DNA of 40,553 nt from Hellea sp. (GTDB lineage Bacteria; Pseudomonadota; Alphaproteobacteria; Caulobacterales; Maricaulaceae). The DNA lies in contig JAHDFA010000007.1 in NCBI GenBank assembly GCA_020628495.1, forward strand, positions 1,906 to 42,458. Direction: 5' to 3'. Numbering within the stretch: position 1 is the first letter of the stretch; every line of letters begins with the position of its first letter. Shown piece after piece: positions 29,359 to 38,746 of this stretch. Both the position numbers and the translations under genes were made by a program. The notes beneath the pieces are model-generated. The model was not told the DNA's origin and searched no databases. It saw only the letters and a program-made list of their open reading frames with translations.

Positions 29359-29381
29359 TATTGAAACGCCTTGTTTCAATA
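29359..29381. promoter_or_regulatory. Perfect palindrome TATTGAAAC-gcctt-GTTTCAATA upstream of LuxR-type gene
   Basis: 9-bp perfect inverted repeat with 5-nt spacer, 37 bp upstream of the LuxR start. Confidence 0.5.
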
Positions 29382-29582
29382 ATTGTTGCAAAAAATAAGG
29401 TTGATATTTCAATGATATAGTTGTGAGGCTTTGATGTATTTGGAATGGGCGGCGATACAAATCATGTGATTTATACACATCAAGTTTTGTGCCGGCCGTT
29501 GCGAATGCGGAATAAATTCCTATAACAGTTTCAAATCCGATTGGGCCTATTGCGGATATTTTTATCTTAACGGAGTTCCGTC

Positions 29583-30704
29583 ATGGCCCAGCCTCATATC
29601 CTGTCATTCAAGCCACAATCGCGAGAAATAGCTTTACGCGAAAAAGGGCGTGGCACGCGGTGGAATGCGACGGGACGATATGAGCCGGAGTCGCGTGAAC
29701 AGACGGATGAGGATTGGGACGCCTTGCCGGAAGACGATCGCGTTGCGCGAAAAACCATTGTCTTCAATGAACACCCCAAGACCATAATAAATAAGATCAA
29801 TTCACCCTATGTCGCCATGCAACGCTCCATTAATCCTTACCGCGGGTGTGAACATGGCTGTTCTTATTGCTTTGCACGCCCATCACATGCCTATCACGGC
29901 CTGTCGCCGGGATTGGATTTCGAAACCAAGCTGTTCGCAAAACCTGACGCCGCAAATTTACTAACGGCTGAACTTTCAAAACCGCGCTACAAAGTCATCC
30001 CAATTCAAATCGGTACGAATACGGATGCGTATCAACCGATTGAGCGCGAGCGCCGTATCATGCGCGGACTTATTCAGGTGTTGCACGATTTCAATCATCC
30101 GGTCTCTATATTGACCAAGAATGCGCTTGTTTTGCGTGATTTAGACTTGCTCACGCCTATGGCCGCAAAAGGTGTGACCCGGGTCATGGTCTCAGTTACA
30201 ACGCAGGATAGACGCCTTGCCCGCGCTATGGAGCCGCGAACGTCCACACCCGATAAGCGTTTTAATGCTATCCGACAGTTAGCCGAAGCGGGTATCCCCA
30301 CAGGCATTATGCTGGGGCCGATGATACCCGGCCTCAATGACAGTGAATTGGAAAGCATTATGGCACGCGCCGCAGAATTGGGCGCAACATTCAGCGCCTT
30401 TACAATACTCCGTCTTCCGCAAGAGGTCGCGCCGATATTTAAGGCTTGGCTGGAGGAGTTTTCGCCTAATCGCGCTCGACGTATTTTGCATCATATCCGC
30501 ATTATGAATAATGGCCGCGATTATGATCCCAGCTGGGTCCGCGTTGCCGCGCCGCGCACACCCTTTGCAAAGCTCATCACGCAGCGTTATCGCATGGCGC
30601 AAAGAAAATATGGAATAATACCGCGTGAGGACCGTCAACCGCTTCGCCGCGATCTTTTCCGCGTGCCGGCAAGCATTAGCGGGCAGGGCGATTTGTTTGG
30701 GTGA
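29583..30704 (+). CDS. PA0069-like radical SAM protein
   Basis: NPYRGCEHGCSYCFARPSHAYHGLSPGLDFETKLFAK (CxxxCxxC cluster motif). Confidence 0.92.
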   Translation: MAQPHILSFKPQSREIALREKGRGTRWNATGRYEPESREQTDEDWDALPEDDRVARKTIVFNEHPKTIINKINSPYVAMQRSINPYRGCEHGCSYCFARPSHAYHGLSPGLDFETKLFAKPDAANLLTAELSKPRYKVIPIQIGTNTDAYQPIERERRIMRGLIQVLHDFNHPVSILTKNALVLRDLDLLTPMAAKGVTRVMVSVTTQDRRLARAMEPRTSTPDKRFNAIRQLAEAGIPTGIMLGPMIPGLNDSELESIMARAAELGATFSAFTILRLPQEVAPIFKAWLEEFSPNRARRILHHIRIMNNGRDYDPSWVRVAAPRTPFAKLITQRYRMAQRKYGIIPREDRQPLRRDLFRVPASISGQGDLFG

Positions 30705-30910
30705 TACACTTCATCGACTGACACGAAAGGTTCACTTGCGGTTTGGCGCATTTGCGCCCATATGACTTTCATCGAGAACAGGCCTGATGACCCGGCCAGC
30801 TTTGTCGTGACATGATGTTACGCCACACTGAGTACGCATTGCATACCTTTTTCGACACTCCCGCGGCTTCACGTTGAAGTCCGCATAAAGACGACGTGAA
30901 AGGAATACAC

Positions 30911-31132
30911 ATGTCAGACGAAATGAAACCGGGTACGGTTAAATTTTTCAATACAACTAAAGGCTTCGGCTTTGTTCAACCCGATGATGGTGAAGGCGAC
31001 GTTTTTGTCCACATCACAGCGCTTCAGCGCTCCGGCATTCAAGGCCTCAACGAAGGTGACAAAGTCATGTTCGATACAGCCGTGAACCAACGCACAGGCA
31101 AGACTGCTGTTGAGAACATTACAATGGCATAA
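30911..31132 (+). CDS. Cold-shock domain protein
   Basis: [35 protein letters not shown] (RNP1/RNP2 motifs). Confidence 0.95.
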   Translation: MSDEMKPGTVKFFNTTKGFGFVQPDDGEGDVFVHITALQRSGIQGLNEGDKVMFDTAVNQRTGKTAVENITMA

Positions 31133-31169
31133 GTCATTCTCAAGGCTTCGGCTTTGAAGACTGAATAGA

Positions 31170-31205
31170 GGGTCTGCACGGAAATCCCGTGCGGGCCCTT
31201 TTTCT
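31170..31205 (+). terminator. Rho-independent terminator downstream of the cold-shock gene
   Basis: GGGtCtGCACGG-aaatc-CCGTGCgGgCCC followed by TTTTTCTTT. Confidence 0.88.
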
Positions 31206-31240
31206 TTGCGCTAGTGTCGTTGAAAATTAGGGGAAATTAT

Positions 31241-31657
31241 ATGACATCGACAAGTTTTTTGGCGCCGGTTCTGGCTCTTATTATCTGGACGCTTTTGATT
31301 TGGTTGCTTATGTATGCCCGACGTATTCCGGCCATGCAGGCCGCGAAAATGGACCCCGAGACTGCCAAGTCGCCGGATGGAAAATGGAAAGAGGAGCTTC
31401 CACTCTCTGTCCAAGCTTCTGCCCATAATTATAATCACCTTTTGGAGCAGCCGACGATTTTTTACGCGTTGATGTTTTACGTCACGCTGACCGCACAAAT
31501 CTCGATGCCGATTTACTATGCGGCTTGGGCCTATGTCGTGCTGCGCGTTCTGCACAGTTTCATTCAGGTCAGTGCGGGGAAAGTCATGTTGCGTTTCGGC
31601 ATGTTCTCGCTGTCTACACTCGTGCTGATCGGCATGGTCACTCTCACGATTTTATAG
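31241..31657 (+). CDS. MAPEG-family membrane protein
   Basis: AHNYNHLLEQPTIFYALMFYVTL...YAAWAYVVLRVLHSFIQ; multiple TM segments. Confidence 0.85.
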   Translation: MTSTSFLAPVLALIIWTLLIWLLMYARRIPAMQAAKMDPETAKSPDGKWKEELPLSVQASAHNYNHLLEQPTIFYALMFYVTLTAQISMPIYYAAWAYVVLRVLHSFIQVSAGKVMLRFGMFSLSTLVLIGMVTLTIL

Positions 31658-31665
31658 GTCAAATA

Positions 31666-31959
31666 ATGTCCATACTTTTATTCGTCACAGCAGAATTCCA
31701 CGACAAATCGGAATATGACCGATATGTCGAGCTTTCGACACCGATTTTTATCCGTGAAGGCGTGAATGTAATCGGGAATGATGAAGACGCAAAATTCTTC
31801 GATTTGCCCGGTGATAAAGCCGTTCTGTTAGAGTTTCGAGACAAAGATCATATGAAGGATTTCTTCGCCCTTCCGGATTATCAAATAGCCGCGAAACACC
31901 GTGATGCAGGCGCGACGATGCGCATGGTTCGGTTCAGGCGGATGCCTGCTTTGTCATAG
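31666..31959 (+). CDS. Small DUF1330-like protein
   Basis: MSILLFVTAEFHDKSEYDRYVELSTPIF...VLLEFRDKDHMKDFFALPDYQIAAKHRDAGATMRMV ferredoxin-like-fold pattern. Confidence 0.7.
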   Translation: MSILLFVTAEFHDKSEYDRYVELSTPIFIREGVNVIGNDEDAKFFDLPGDKAVLLEFRDKDHMKDFFALPDYQIAAKHRDAGATMRMVRFRRMPALS

Positions 31960-32578
31960 CGTCCCAGACGGCCGAGAGCGCAATAAAGTCTGCGCTTTCA
32001 TCCGGGTCACGGTCATGATTCAAATCCGCCGGACTGTTACGTGTTATGATGATGCCGATGGGCTTACGAGTTTTTGCGTCCAGCACAGGGCCTCCACTCA
32101 TGCCCGTGACCACGGGCTCATCTGGCTCAAAGATATGAGCAATCCATTGTCCGGGGTTGCGTTCAAAATAAACGCGGCCCATGCGGGTTTCCAAATAGCG
32201 TGACCCTGCAGGGTAGCCCATAAGAATGACATCTTGGCCAATGACAGGATATTCGGGACGTGTTTTGGGCAGGGTGCAGCCAACTAAGGCCGCATCCAAG
32301 CCGTCCGGCCACTTCGTAAAAGGCCGATTTGAGACGAAATTGGGTAAGTGATCCTTCGCTTCTGTCAGGCAATGCCCTGCGCTAATCCATCCATCCCAAT
32401 GCGCAAACCAGCTGGTGTAACATTGAAAGTGACGTTCATTATGAAAATAGCGCCGTACATCGATTCTGTCGGCACTGGATAACCGAGCAGAAGCTTTTAC
32501 GGATGAAGGACTGGGGTTTGGATTGCGAACAGGTACTCTGTCGGCTTTGGGCCTGCGGAAAAATCTGAAGATTGACAT
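31934..32578 (-). CDS. Trypsin-like serine protease
   Basis: Catalytic motifs ISAGHC, LDAALVGC, GMSGGPV; start at MSIFRFFRRPKAD. Confidence 0.8.
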   Translation of the reverse strand: MSIFRFFRRPKADRVPVRNPNPSPSSVKASARLSSADRIDVRRYFHNERHFQCYTSWFAHWDGWISAGHCLTEAKDHLPNFVSNRPFTKWPDGLDAALVGCTLPKTRPEYPVIGQDVILMGYPAGSRYLETRMGRVYFERNPGQWIAHIFEPDEPVVTGMSGGPVLDAKTRKPIGIIITRNSPADLNHDRDPDESADFIALSAVWDAMTKQASA

Positions 32579-32637
32579 GTCTGTAACATGACCCCGAAGA
32601 CGCTTGGCATGCAAATGATTTCGGCTATAGGTAACAT

Positions 32638-33132
32638 ATGAGATATTCTAGCCTGCTTCTAATCGCGTTTATGACAGTGGCCTGCACTTCTGCCTCCTAC
32701 ATTCCGGAGGCACTCGCCGCTGAACATCCCGAAGCCCGTCCTTTTGATCCTGACCCTGAATTAATCGCTCAGACGTCCGTTGATGACGTCTTGGCCAGTG
32801 TGGCCGCGTCAGGAAAGAATGCTATTATCGTTATGGGCGCGAACTGGTGTCATGACAGTCGTGCGCTGGCCGGCTGGTTTGAAACGCCCAGATTTCAAAC
32901 ACTACTGGCCAATAATTACGAAGTTCGCTTTATCGACGTCGGCCAGAAGAACCGGAATATAGATGTTGCGCAGCGTTTCGGATTGAATGAGATCGTCGGT
33001 ACTCCAACCATTCTTGTTACGGATACTTATGGAAGTGTCTTAAATTTGGATACCGCTCCTACATGGCGAAATGCGGCCAGCCGATCTGAAGACGAGATTT
33101 TTGAGTATTTTCAAGCATTCGCCCCTAAATAG
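32638..33132 (+). CDS. Thioredoxin-fold protein with CxxS motif, lipoprotein-like signal
   Basis: IALMTVACTSA-like N-terminus (LLIAFMTVACTSAS); IVMGANWCHDSRALAGWFETP; GTPTILVTDTYG cis-Pro region. Confidence 0.8.
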   Translation: MRYSSLLLIAFMTVACTSASYIPEALAAEHPEARPFDPDPELIAQTSVDDVLASVAASGKNAIIVMGANWCHDSRALAGWFETPRFQTLLANNYEVRFIDVGQKNRNIDVAQRFGLNEIVGTPTILVTDTYGSVLNLDTAPTWRNAASRSEDEIFEYFQAFAPK

Positions 33133-33141
33133 GAGACGCAT

Positions 33142-33843
33142 ATGTTTATGGGTCACTATGCGCCTGCCGTTTTTGATACGCAGCGCGGTAAAGGCACGGT
33201 CCTCGTTCCCGTTTGGATGGCATTTTTAGCCGTTCAGTTTATGGATATTGTTTTCGCTGTTCTGGTCATGTTTGGGATAGAGGGCGAAACCCGCATTATT
33301 GGCGGTGAACCCTATTTCACGATTCCATATTCTCATAGTCTCATCACCTCACTGGGTTGGGCTGCAATTGGTGGTCTGATTTTCAAGCTGTTGAGACCCA
33401 AGAGCGGTATGAAAGGTTTTTGGGTCGTGTTTGGCCTCGTTTTCTCCCACTGGATTTTTGACCTTATCGTCCATCGTCCGGATTTGCCGCTTTGGCCCGG
33501 TAGTCAGACCGAGCTGGGTTTGAGCATTTGGAACTGGCCTTACCTCGCATTTGCGCTTGAAATGGGTCTCCTTTTAGCCGCTTTCATTTTTTGGGTGCGC
33601 GTAACAACAGGACCACGATCGAGCCTCATCGGGCTATCGATTCTATTCTTATTCATGGGGATGCTTCAATTTACCTTTGTCACTGCGCCGGGAGTCCAGG
33701 TTCAAAACGGTACTTTCGATCCGGCAGCGGGACCCCACGGCGTGGCGCTTGGTGTGCTAATGTTGTTTACATACGTTCTATTGGCTAGCGCCATTTGGTG
33801 GGTCGAGCGTAGACGAACGCCATCGCTTAGTCCTCAAACTTAG
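33142..33843 (+). CDS. Multi-pass membrane protein, possibly YdjM-like membrane metal-dependent hydrolase
   Basis: Several TM helices with IPYSHSLITS and SHWIFDLIVHRPDLP histidine motifs. Confidence 0.65.
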   Translation: MFMGHYAPAVFDTQRGKGTVLVPVWMAFLAVQFMDIVFAVLVMFGIEGETRIIGGEPYFTIPYSHSLITSLGWAAIGGLIFKLLRPKSGMKGFWVVFGLVFSHWIFDLIVHRPDLPLWPGSQTELGLSIWNWPYLAFALEMGLLLAAFIFWVRVTTGPRSSLIGLSILFLFMGMLQFTFVTAPGVQVQNGTFDPAAGPHGVALGVLMLFTYVLLASAIWWVERRRTPSLSPQT

Positions 33844-35161
33844 GCTTACGCGGCAGACTCTCCGCTATGTTTTTCAGTTTGGCTTGACGGAGGCGAAGCC
33901 CGCGCCCTGTGGTGACTGCGTCCGACCCGAATTTTGCGCGGGCAATGTCGCTGGCGCGTTCTGCTGCGCCGCGCTTAGCGGATTTCACATCTAGCATATC
34001 GGCAATATCACCAACGGGAGCGGACAAGCCCGAAATGCCTGCACCAATCAGGCGGTAGCTTTTCCGTCCGTCGACCTCCGCTTCTAAGAGAGGTTCCAGT
34101 TCTGAGAATATTTTGTCCGCGAGCTGTGCGGGTTGCTGTAAGGTTCGTCGCCGGGTGATGGATTTAAACTGCGCGGTTTTAAGTTTAAGCGTGACAGTCC
34201 GCCCCGCCAGATTTTTCGCTTTGGAGCGGTCTGCGGTTTTGAGACAAACTTGCCAGAGCTTATCCTTGAGCTGCTCAAGATTGGATATATCAGTATTGAA
34301 CGTCGTCTCCGCAGATACAGATTTTCGGTCACTAACGGGATTAACGCGGCGATGGTCTTCGCCCCGTGCGAGCCTTGCCAGCCGAAGCCCGTGATCGCCA
34401 AAACGTTGCGCCATCTCTTTATCTGAGCGTTTCCTGACATCAGCAATCGTGCGCAAACCCGCTTTTTCCAGTTTCGCGGCAAAGGCCGGGCCGATACCAT
34501 AAATGAACCCAACCGATTGTTTGGACAGAAAAGCCTGCGCATCGTCCCGACCCAAGACGGCGAACCCATTGGGTTTGTCGAGATCCGATGCCGTCTTTGC
34601 CAGAAACTTATTGTAAGAAAGTCCGATGGATACGGTCACGCCGACCTCTCGCAAAATATCATTCTGTAATTTGATCAAACTTTGCGCCGGACTACGGCCG
34701 TGAAGGCGCTCTGTCCCTGTTAAATCCAGAAAAGCCTCATCTATAGAAAGAGGCTCCACCAATGGCGTCAAGGCGCGCATCATTTCGCGAATACGTCCAC
34801 CCTCATAGGCATATTTCTCCATGCTGCCTTTCACGACGACAATGTCAGGGCAAAGTTTCATGACTTGGAACATGGGCATGGCTGAGCGAACGCCAAAAAT
34901 GCGGGCGTGATAACAGGCCGCAGAGACCACGCCGCGTCGTCCGCCGCCGACGACAACGGGTTTGTCACGAATGGCCGGATTATCCCGTTTTTCAACAGAA
35001 CAATAAAAAGCGTCACAATCCACATGAGCGATAGAAAGTGTGTTGAGTTCTTTATGCGATACTGCACGCCGAGAACCGCAGGCCGCACAAACCTCGGCCA
35101 CAAAAGAATTCGTGCCGCAATCCCGACAAAGTTTTGAGATTTCTGTGCTGCGGGAACTCAT
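33827..35161 (-). CDS. dinB: DNA polymerase IV with N-terminal zinc-ribbon-like segment
   Basis: IAHVDCDAFYCSVEKRDNPAIRDKPVVVGGG...PLSIDEAFLDLTG; N-terminal CRDCG...CAACG. Confidence 0.94.
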   Translation of the reverse strand: MSSRSTEISKLCRDCGTNSFVAEVCAACGSRRAVSHKELNTLSIAHVDCDAFYCSVEKRDNPAIRDKPVVVGGGRRGVVSAACYHARIFGVRSAMPMFQVMKLCPDIVVVKGSMEKYAYEGGRIREMMRALTPLVEPLSIDEAFLDLTGTERLHGRSPAQSLIKLQNDILREVGVTVSIGLSYNKFLAKTASDLDKPNGFAVLGRDDAQAFLSKQSVGFIYGIGPAFAAKLEKAGLRTIADVRKRSDKEMAQRFGDHGLRLARLARGEDHRRVNPVSDRKSVSAETTFNTDISNLEQLKDKLWQVCLKTADRSKAKNLAGRTVTLKLKTAQFKSITRRRTLQQPAQLADKIFSELEPLLEAEVDGRKSYRLIGAGISGLSAPVGDIADMLDVKSAKRGAAERASDIARAKFGSDAVTTGRGLRLRQAKLKNIAESLPRKPKFED

Positions 35162-35188
35162 TTTTATCTCTTATATAAGATTTAATAT

Positions 35189-35203
35189 GTTCATGCAATG
35201 TTC
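35189..35203. promoter_or_regulatory. Alphaproteobacterial LexA (SOS) box GTTC-N7-GTTC upstream of dinB
   Basis: GTTCatgcaatGTTC exact match, 28 bp upstream of the dinB start. Confidence 0.75.
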
Positions 35204-35380
35204 TACTTGCTGATACTTATGTAAAAGCGCTGTGGAACGCTATCATGGTTAACCACAAGTAACCGACCAACACACCAAGATTTAAGGATATTCTGTCAGT
35301 GTCAGGTCAACAGAACAAGAACAAGCGCTGCGGGCTAGACAGTGCTGTCAGTTTGGTGAATTGGGATTATGTTGAAGAAA

Positions 35381-35752
35381 ATGTCAAAAAAAGTTCTCAT
35401 CGTCGAAGATAACGAGCTGAACATGAAACTGTTCGCCGACCTGTTGGAAGCACACGGTTATGAGACGAAGCAGACCCGCGAAGGGTTGAAAGCCATTTCT
35501 CTGGCCCGCAGTTTCAAACCTGACCTCATCTTGATGGACATTCAATTGCCCGAAGTCTCTGGCTTGGAAGTCACAAAATGGATTAAAGATGATAAGGCCT
35601 TGGCAGATATTCCGGTTATCGCTGTGACGGCCTTTGCCATGAAGGGCGATGAGAAGCGCATTCGCGATGGCGGGTGCGAGGATTACATCGCTAAACCGAT
35701 TACAGTGTCTTCCTTCCTCGCCAAAGTGCGGAAATTCGCTGAAGCAGCCTGA
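35381..35752 (+). CDS. divK: Single-domain response regulator DivK
   Basis: [30 protein letters not shown]...[24 protein letters not shown]; directly upstream of pleD. Confidence 0.93.
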   Translation: MSKKVLIVEDNELNMKLFADLLEAHGYETKQTREGLKAISLARSFKPDLILMDIQLPEVSGLEVTKWIKDDKALADIPVIAVTAFAMKGDEKRIRDGGCEDYIAKPITVSSFLAKVRKFAEAA

Positions 35753-35769
35753 ACCCAGAGGAGACCGCT

Positions 35770-37131
35770 ATGTCCGCGCGTATCCTCATTGTTGACGATC
35801 TCGCCCCAAATGTGCACCTGCTGCAAGTCAAATTGCAGGCAGAATATTATGACGTTCTGACAGCCCGTTCAGGATATGAAGCTCTGGAAATTGCGCAGTC
35901 TGAGCGACTGGACCTCGTTTTAATGGACGCCATGATGCCGGGTATGGATGGGTTTGAGGCCTGCCGACGTATCAAAAATAATCCGGCAACTTGGCATGTG
36001 CCTGTTATTATGGTGACCGCTTTAGAAGAGACGAAGGACCGAATTCGTGGACTGGAAGCCGGAGCGGATGATTTCGTGACCAAGCCGATTGATGATTTCA
36101 ACATGATGGCGCGGGTGCGCTCACTACTTCGCCTGAAAATGGTGACAGACCAATTGCTTAGTCATACGGGGCATACATTGTCCAATTCCCGCAGTCTGCT
36201 GGAAAGTATTGAGAAGCAGAGAGGGAGAATTCTGCTGGTCGAAGATCACGATCTCCATGCCGCAAAAGTCGCCCAACCCTTGCGCGAACGCCATCAGGTC
36301 ATTGTTGAAAAAGATCCGCTGAAGGCCCTTAGTCTGGCGAAATCCGGTATTGATACGGTCATTGTCAGTCTCGTCAGTGAGACTTTTGATGGTTTACGGG
36401 TTTGTGCGTCCTTGAAATTCAATGAGGAAAGTCGCGACATTCCGATTCTTGTCATTGGCGATCCGGAAGACGAGACTCGTTTTGTGCGAGCTTATGATAT
36501 CGGTATTAATGATACAATTATGCGTCCGGTTGAAATTCAGGAATTGAAAGCCCGGGTCCAGACATTGCTCAGACGGAAGTTCTATGCCGATTCCTTGCGG
36601 GAGAATTTCAACGAAAATCTGGAAATGGTCGTGGCTGACCCACTGACGGGATTGGGTAATAGACGCTATTTTGACCGCACAATCGAACCGCTATTTGATG
36701 AATTGGAAATGAAGTCGACGCCGTTTTCCATTATGGTATTTGATATCGACCATTTCAAACGGGTGAATGATATTTTAGGTCACGATATGGGTGATCAAAT
36801 TCTGAAAGAGATTGCGGCGCGGCTTGTGACCAATATGCGCGCTGTGGATGTTGTGGCCCGTTACGGTGGCGAAGAATTCATGATTGCCATGCCCGAAACA
36901 AATGCTGAGGAGGCCCTTATCGCAGCGGACCGGGTGCGGTCTTTGATTGCCGGAACACCCATCTTTGTGGACGGCGAAGCCTTGCAAGTTACAATCAGCG
37001 TCGGCGTTGCCGAGGTCGAACCGGGTGAGAGCCTGCGAGATGTATTCAAACGCGCAGATGGTGCGCTCTACAAGGCCAAACAGGCGGGGCGGAACAAGGC
37101 TCTATCCGCGCAAATCCGCAAAGCCGCGTAG
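35770..37131 (+). CDS. pleD: PleD-like diguanylate cyclase response regulator (REC-REC-GGDEF)
   Basis: Two REC domains, DPLTGLGNRRYFD, RYGGEEFMIAMPET. Confidence 0.95.
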   Translation: MSARILIVDDLAPNVHLLQVKLQAEYYDVLTARSGYEALEIAQSERLDLVLMDAMMPGMDGFEACRRIKNNPATWHVPVIMVTALEETKDRIRGLEAGADDFVTKPIDDFNMMARVRSLLRLKMVTDQLLSHTGHTLSNSRSLLESIEKQRGRILLVEDHDLHAAKVAQPLRERHQVIVEKDPLKALSLAKSGIDTVIVSLVSETFDGLRVCASLKFNEESRDIPILVIGDPEDETRFVRAYDIGINDTIMRPVEIQELKARVQTLLRRKFYADSLRENFNENLEMVVADPLTGLGNRRYFDRTIEPLFDELEMKSTPFSIMVFDIDHFKRVNDILGHDMGDQILKEIAARLVTNMRAVDVVARYGGEEFMIAMPETNAEEALIAADRVRSLIAGTPIFVDGEALQVTISVGVAEVEPGESLRDVFKRADGALYKAKQAGRNKALSAQIRKAA

Positions 37132-37143
37132 GATCAACTCCAT

Positions 37144-37196
37144 AAAAAAAGCCGCCATTTGCAATTCATTTTCGAAATGCACATGGCGGCTTCTTT
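37144..37196. terminator. Bidirectional terminator between pleD and rpmG
   Basis: GCCGCCAT...CATTT-tcg-AAATG...ATGGCGGC flanked by A and T tracts. Confidence 0.85.
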
Positions 37197-37218
37197 ATAT
37201 TTGATATAAAAGCAAATT

Positions 37219-37386
37219 TTACTTGATTTTGCCTTCTTTGAAATCGACGTGCTTACGTGCGACGGGATCATATTTTTTCTTGACCATTTTTTCGGTCATT
37301 GTCCGCGAATTTTTCTTCGTGACATAGAAATAGCCAGTCCCGGCAGTCGAGTTCAGGCGGATTTTAATTGTGGTAGGCTTCGCCAT
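37219..37386 (-). CDS. rpmG: 50S ribosomal protein L33
   Basis: Not in ORF track (55 aa): [55 protein letters not shown]. Confidence 0.96.
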   Translation of the reverse strand: MAKPTTIKIRLNSTAGTGYFYVTKKNSRTMTEKMVKKKYDPVARKHVDFKEGKIK

Positions 37387-37474
37387 GACGGGGAGTCCTC
37401 ATATTTCGAGTAATTCAGTTGCGCGCGGATAGGCGCTTGAAGGGCGGCTGTCAACCGATTGCGGGCATTGAACC

Positions 37475-38227
37475 CTACGGGAATTGCAGCATTTTAAATT
37501 CACCGCGAATGGCGCGGGAATAGAAAATCCGCTCCGGTGGTCGGTCCGCTTTCAGATAGCGCTCCAGCACTTGCAGCATCATATCCGTGGCGCGCTGCGT
37601 CTCCAGTTTTTCAATCTCGTGAAATGTGAACCATCCGACATTCAAAAGCTCTGAACTGTCAGAAATCTGGGGCGGTTTTATATTCCCAAGATGTTTGACA
37701 AAAAACCACGCATCAAAGCGTTTATGACGGTGCGGCGGGGTCACAGCGCGGCCAAAGACTTCAACGCCGGACAAATCAGGCAGCAGGCCTTTTTCGCGAA
37801 ACGCGTCATAACTGGCATGGGTCAAATTACGGTGAGAGACGGATTTTGCGCCCAGCATGAGACCCGTTTCTTCCCATGTCTCCCGCACGCTGGCGAGGGC
37901 AATTGCTCTGGCCCGGCGAGGATTATAAGCCGCTTCCAATATGCGTTCTGTTCGTGCGGACAGATCGCCCGCATATTTGGCATAAGAGTCAGCGCGGTCG
38001 ACCCGCCCGCCCGGAAAGACATAGACGCTGGGCATGAAATCATGGCGTTTGGATCGCTGTCCCATAAGGATTTTTAGGTTTTTACCCGCCCCACAGGTCA
38101 ACACCAATGTCGAGGCGAGGCGTGGTCGCGGGGCCCGGTCCAACTCTTTGCGTTTGGCTCGCTCGCCATCGGTAATTTTCATCTTACCGACGAGGACCGG
38201 ACCGGAATCTTTGATGGGGTCTGACAT
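37475..38227 (-). CDS. NUDIX hydrolase
   Basis: VYVFPGGRVDRAD...ALASVRETWEETGLMLG Nudix-box-like. Confidence 0.88.
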   Translation of the reverse strand: MSDPIKDSGPVLVGKMKITDGERAKRKELDRAPRPRLASTLVLTCGAGKNLKILMGQRSKRHDFMPSVYVFPGGRVDRADSYAKYAGDLSARTERILEAAYNPRRARAIALASVRETWEETGLMLGAKSVSHRNLTHASYDAFREKGLLPDLSGVEVFGRAVTPPHRHKRFDAWFFVKHLGNIKPPQISDSSELLNVGWFTFHEIEKLETQRATDMMLQVLERYLKADRPPERIFYSRAIRGEFKMLQFP

Positions 38228-38273
38228 GGGAGGGTGATGAAGGGTCAGGGATTTGAAGACAAGCGAAAGCTGC

Positions 38274-38640
38274 TGCTGCCAATTGGAGGGTCAGCCGAGG
38301 TCAAATATAAAGCAGGACGTGCCCGCAGAGTTGTCTTCCCGATGGAATACCAGAAGGGGAAGTAGAGTTTTGTTTTACAGAAAGACGTACGTGCCGATTG
38401 TAAGACAGCACGCACAAACCCTGCGGCGATGGTTTTTGAAGAAACGGCCGGTGCAACCCTAGAGTTGGCCCACTTGGAACCACTAGTCGGCTCTCGTTTC
38501 CAAAGCCCCGGCACAGTCCGATGTCTCACCACCGGATGCTCAGACCCATCGTCCTCCAGACCAGTCGGTGAGCTCCTACCTGTCCCATGTCTGAAAGAAC
38601 ATATGCACTATAGCACGGGTCCCAAGCGACGAGGATTATG
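38274..38640 (+). repeat. Copy 2 of the ~365-bp diverged dispersed element
   Basis: Aligns by eye with reverse complement of 27552-27919; conserved hairpin CTTCCC...GGGAAG (38335-38362) and long-range pairing CCGCAGAGTT(38323-38332)/AACCCTGCGG(38417-38426). Confidence 0.85.
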
Positions 38641-38746
38641 TTTTTTCGAGATGGGGACGGAGTTTGAAAAACCTGCGGTAAGCTTGGGAAAAGCGGAAAA
38701 TAATATGTGGATACGCAGATTTTGAAACGGGGATGGCGCAACGTCC

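Noticed and set aside
35249-35263. TTAACCACAAGTAACC upstream of divK as a CtrA box
   Set aside because: Second half-site is GTAAC rather than TTAA and spacing is off; too weak to call, though divK is CtrA-regulated in Caulobacter.
38253-38725. Plus-strand ORFs within and after repeat copy 2
   Set aside because: No shared frame with copy 1; low-complexity, Cys/Arg/Ser-rich translation typical of spurious ORFs.
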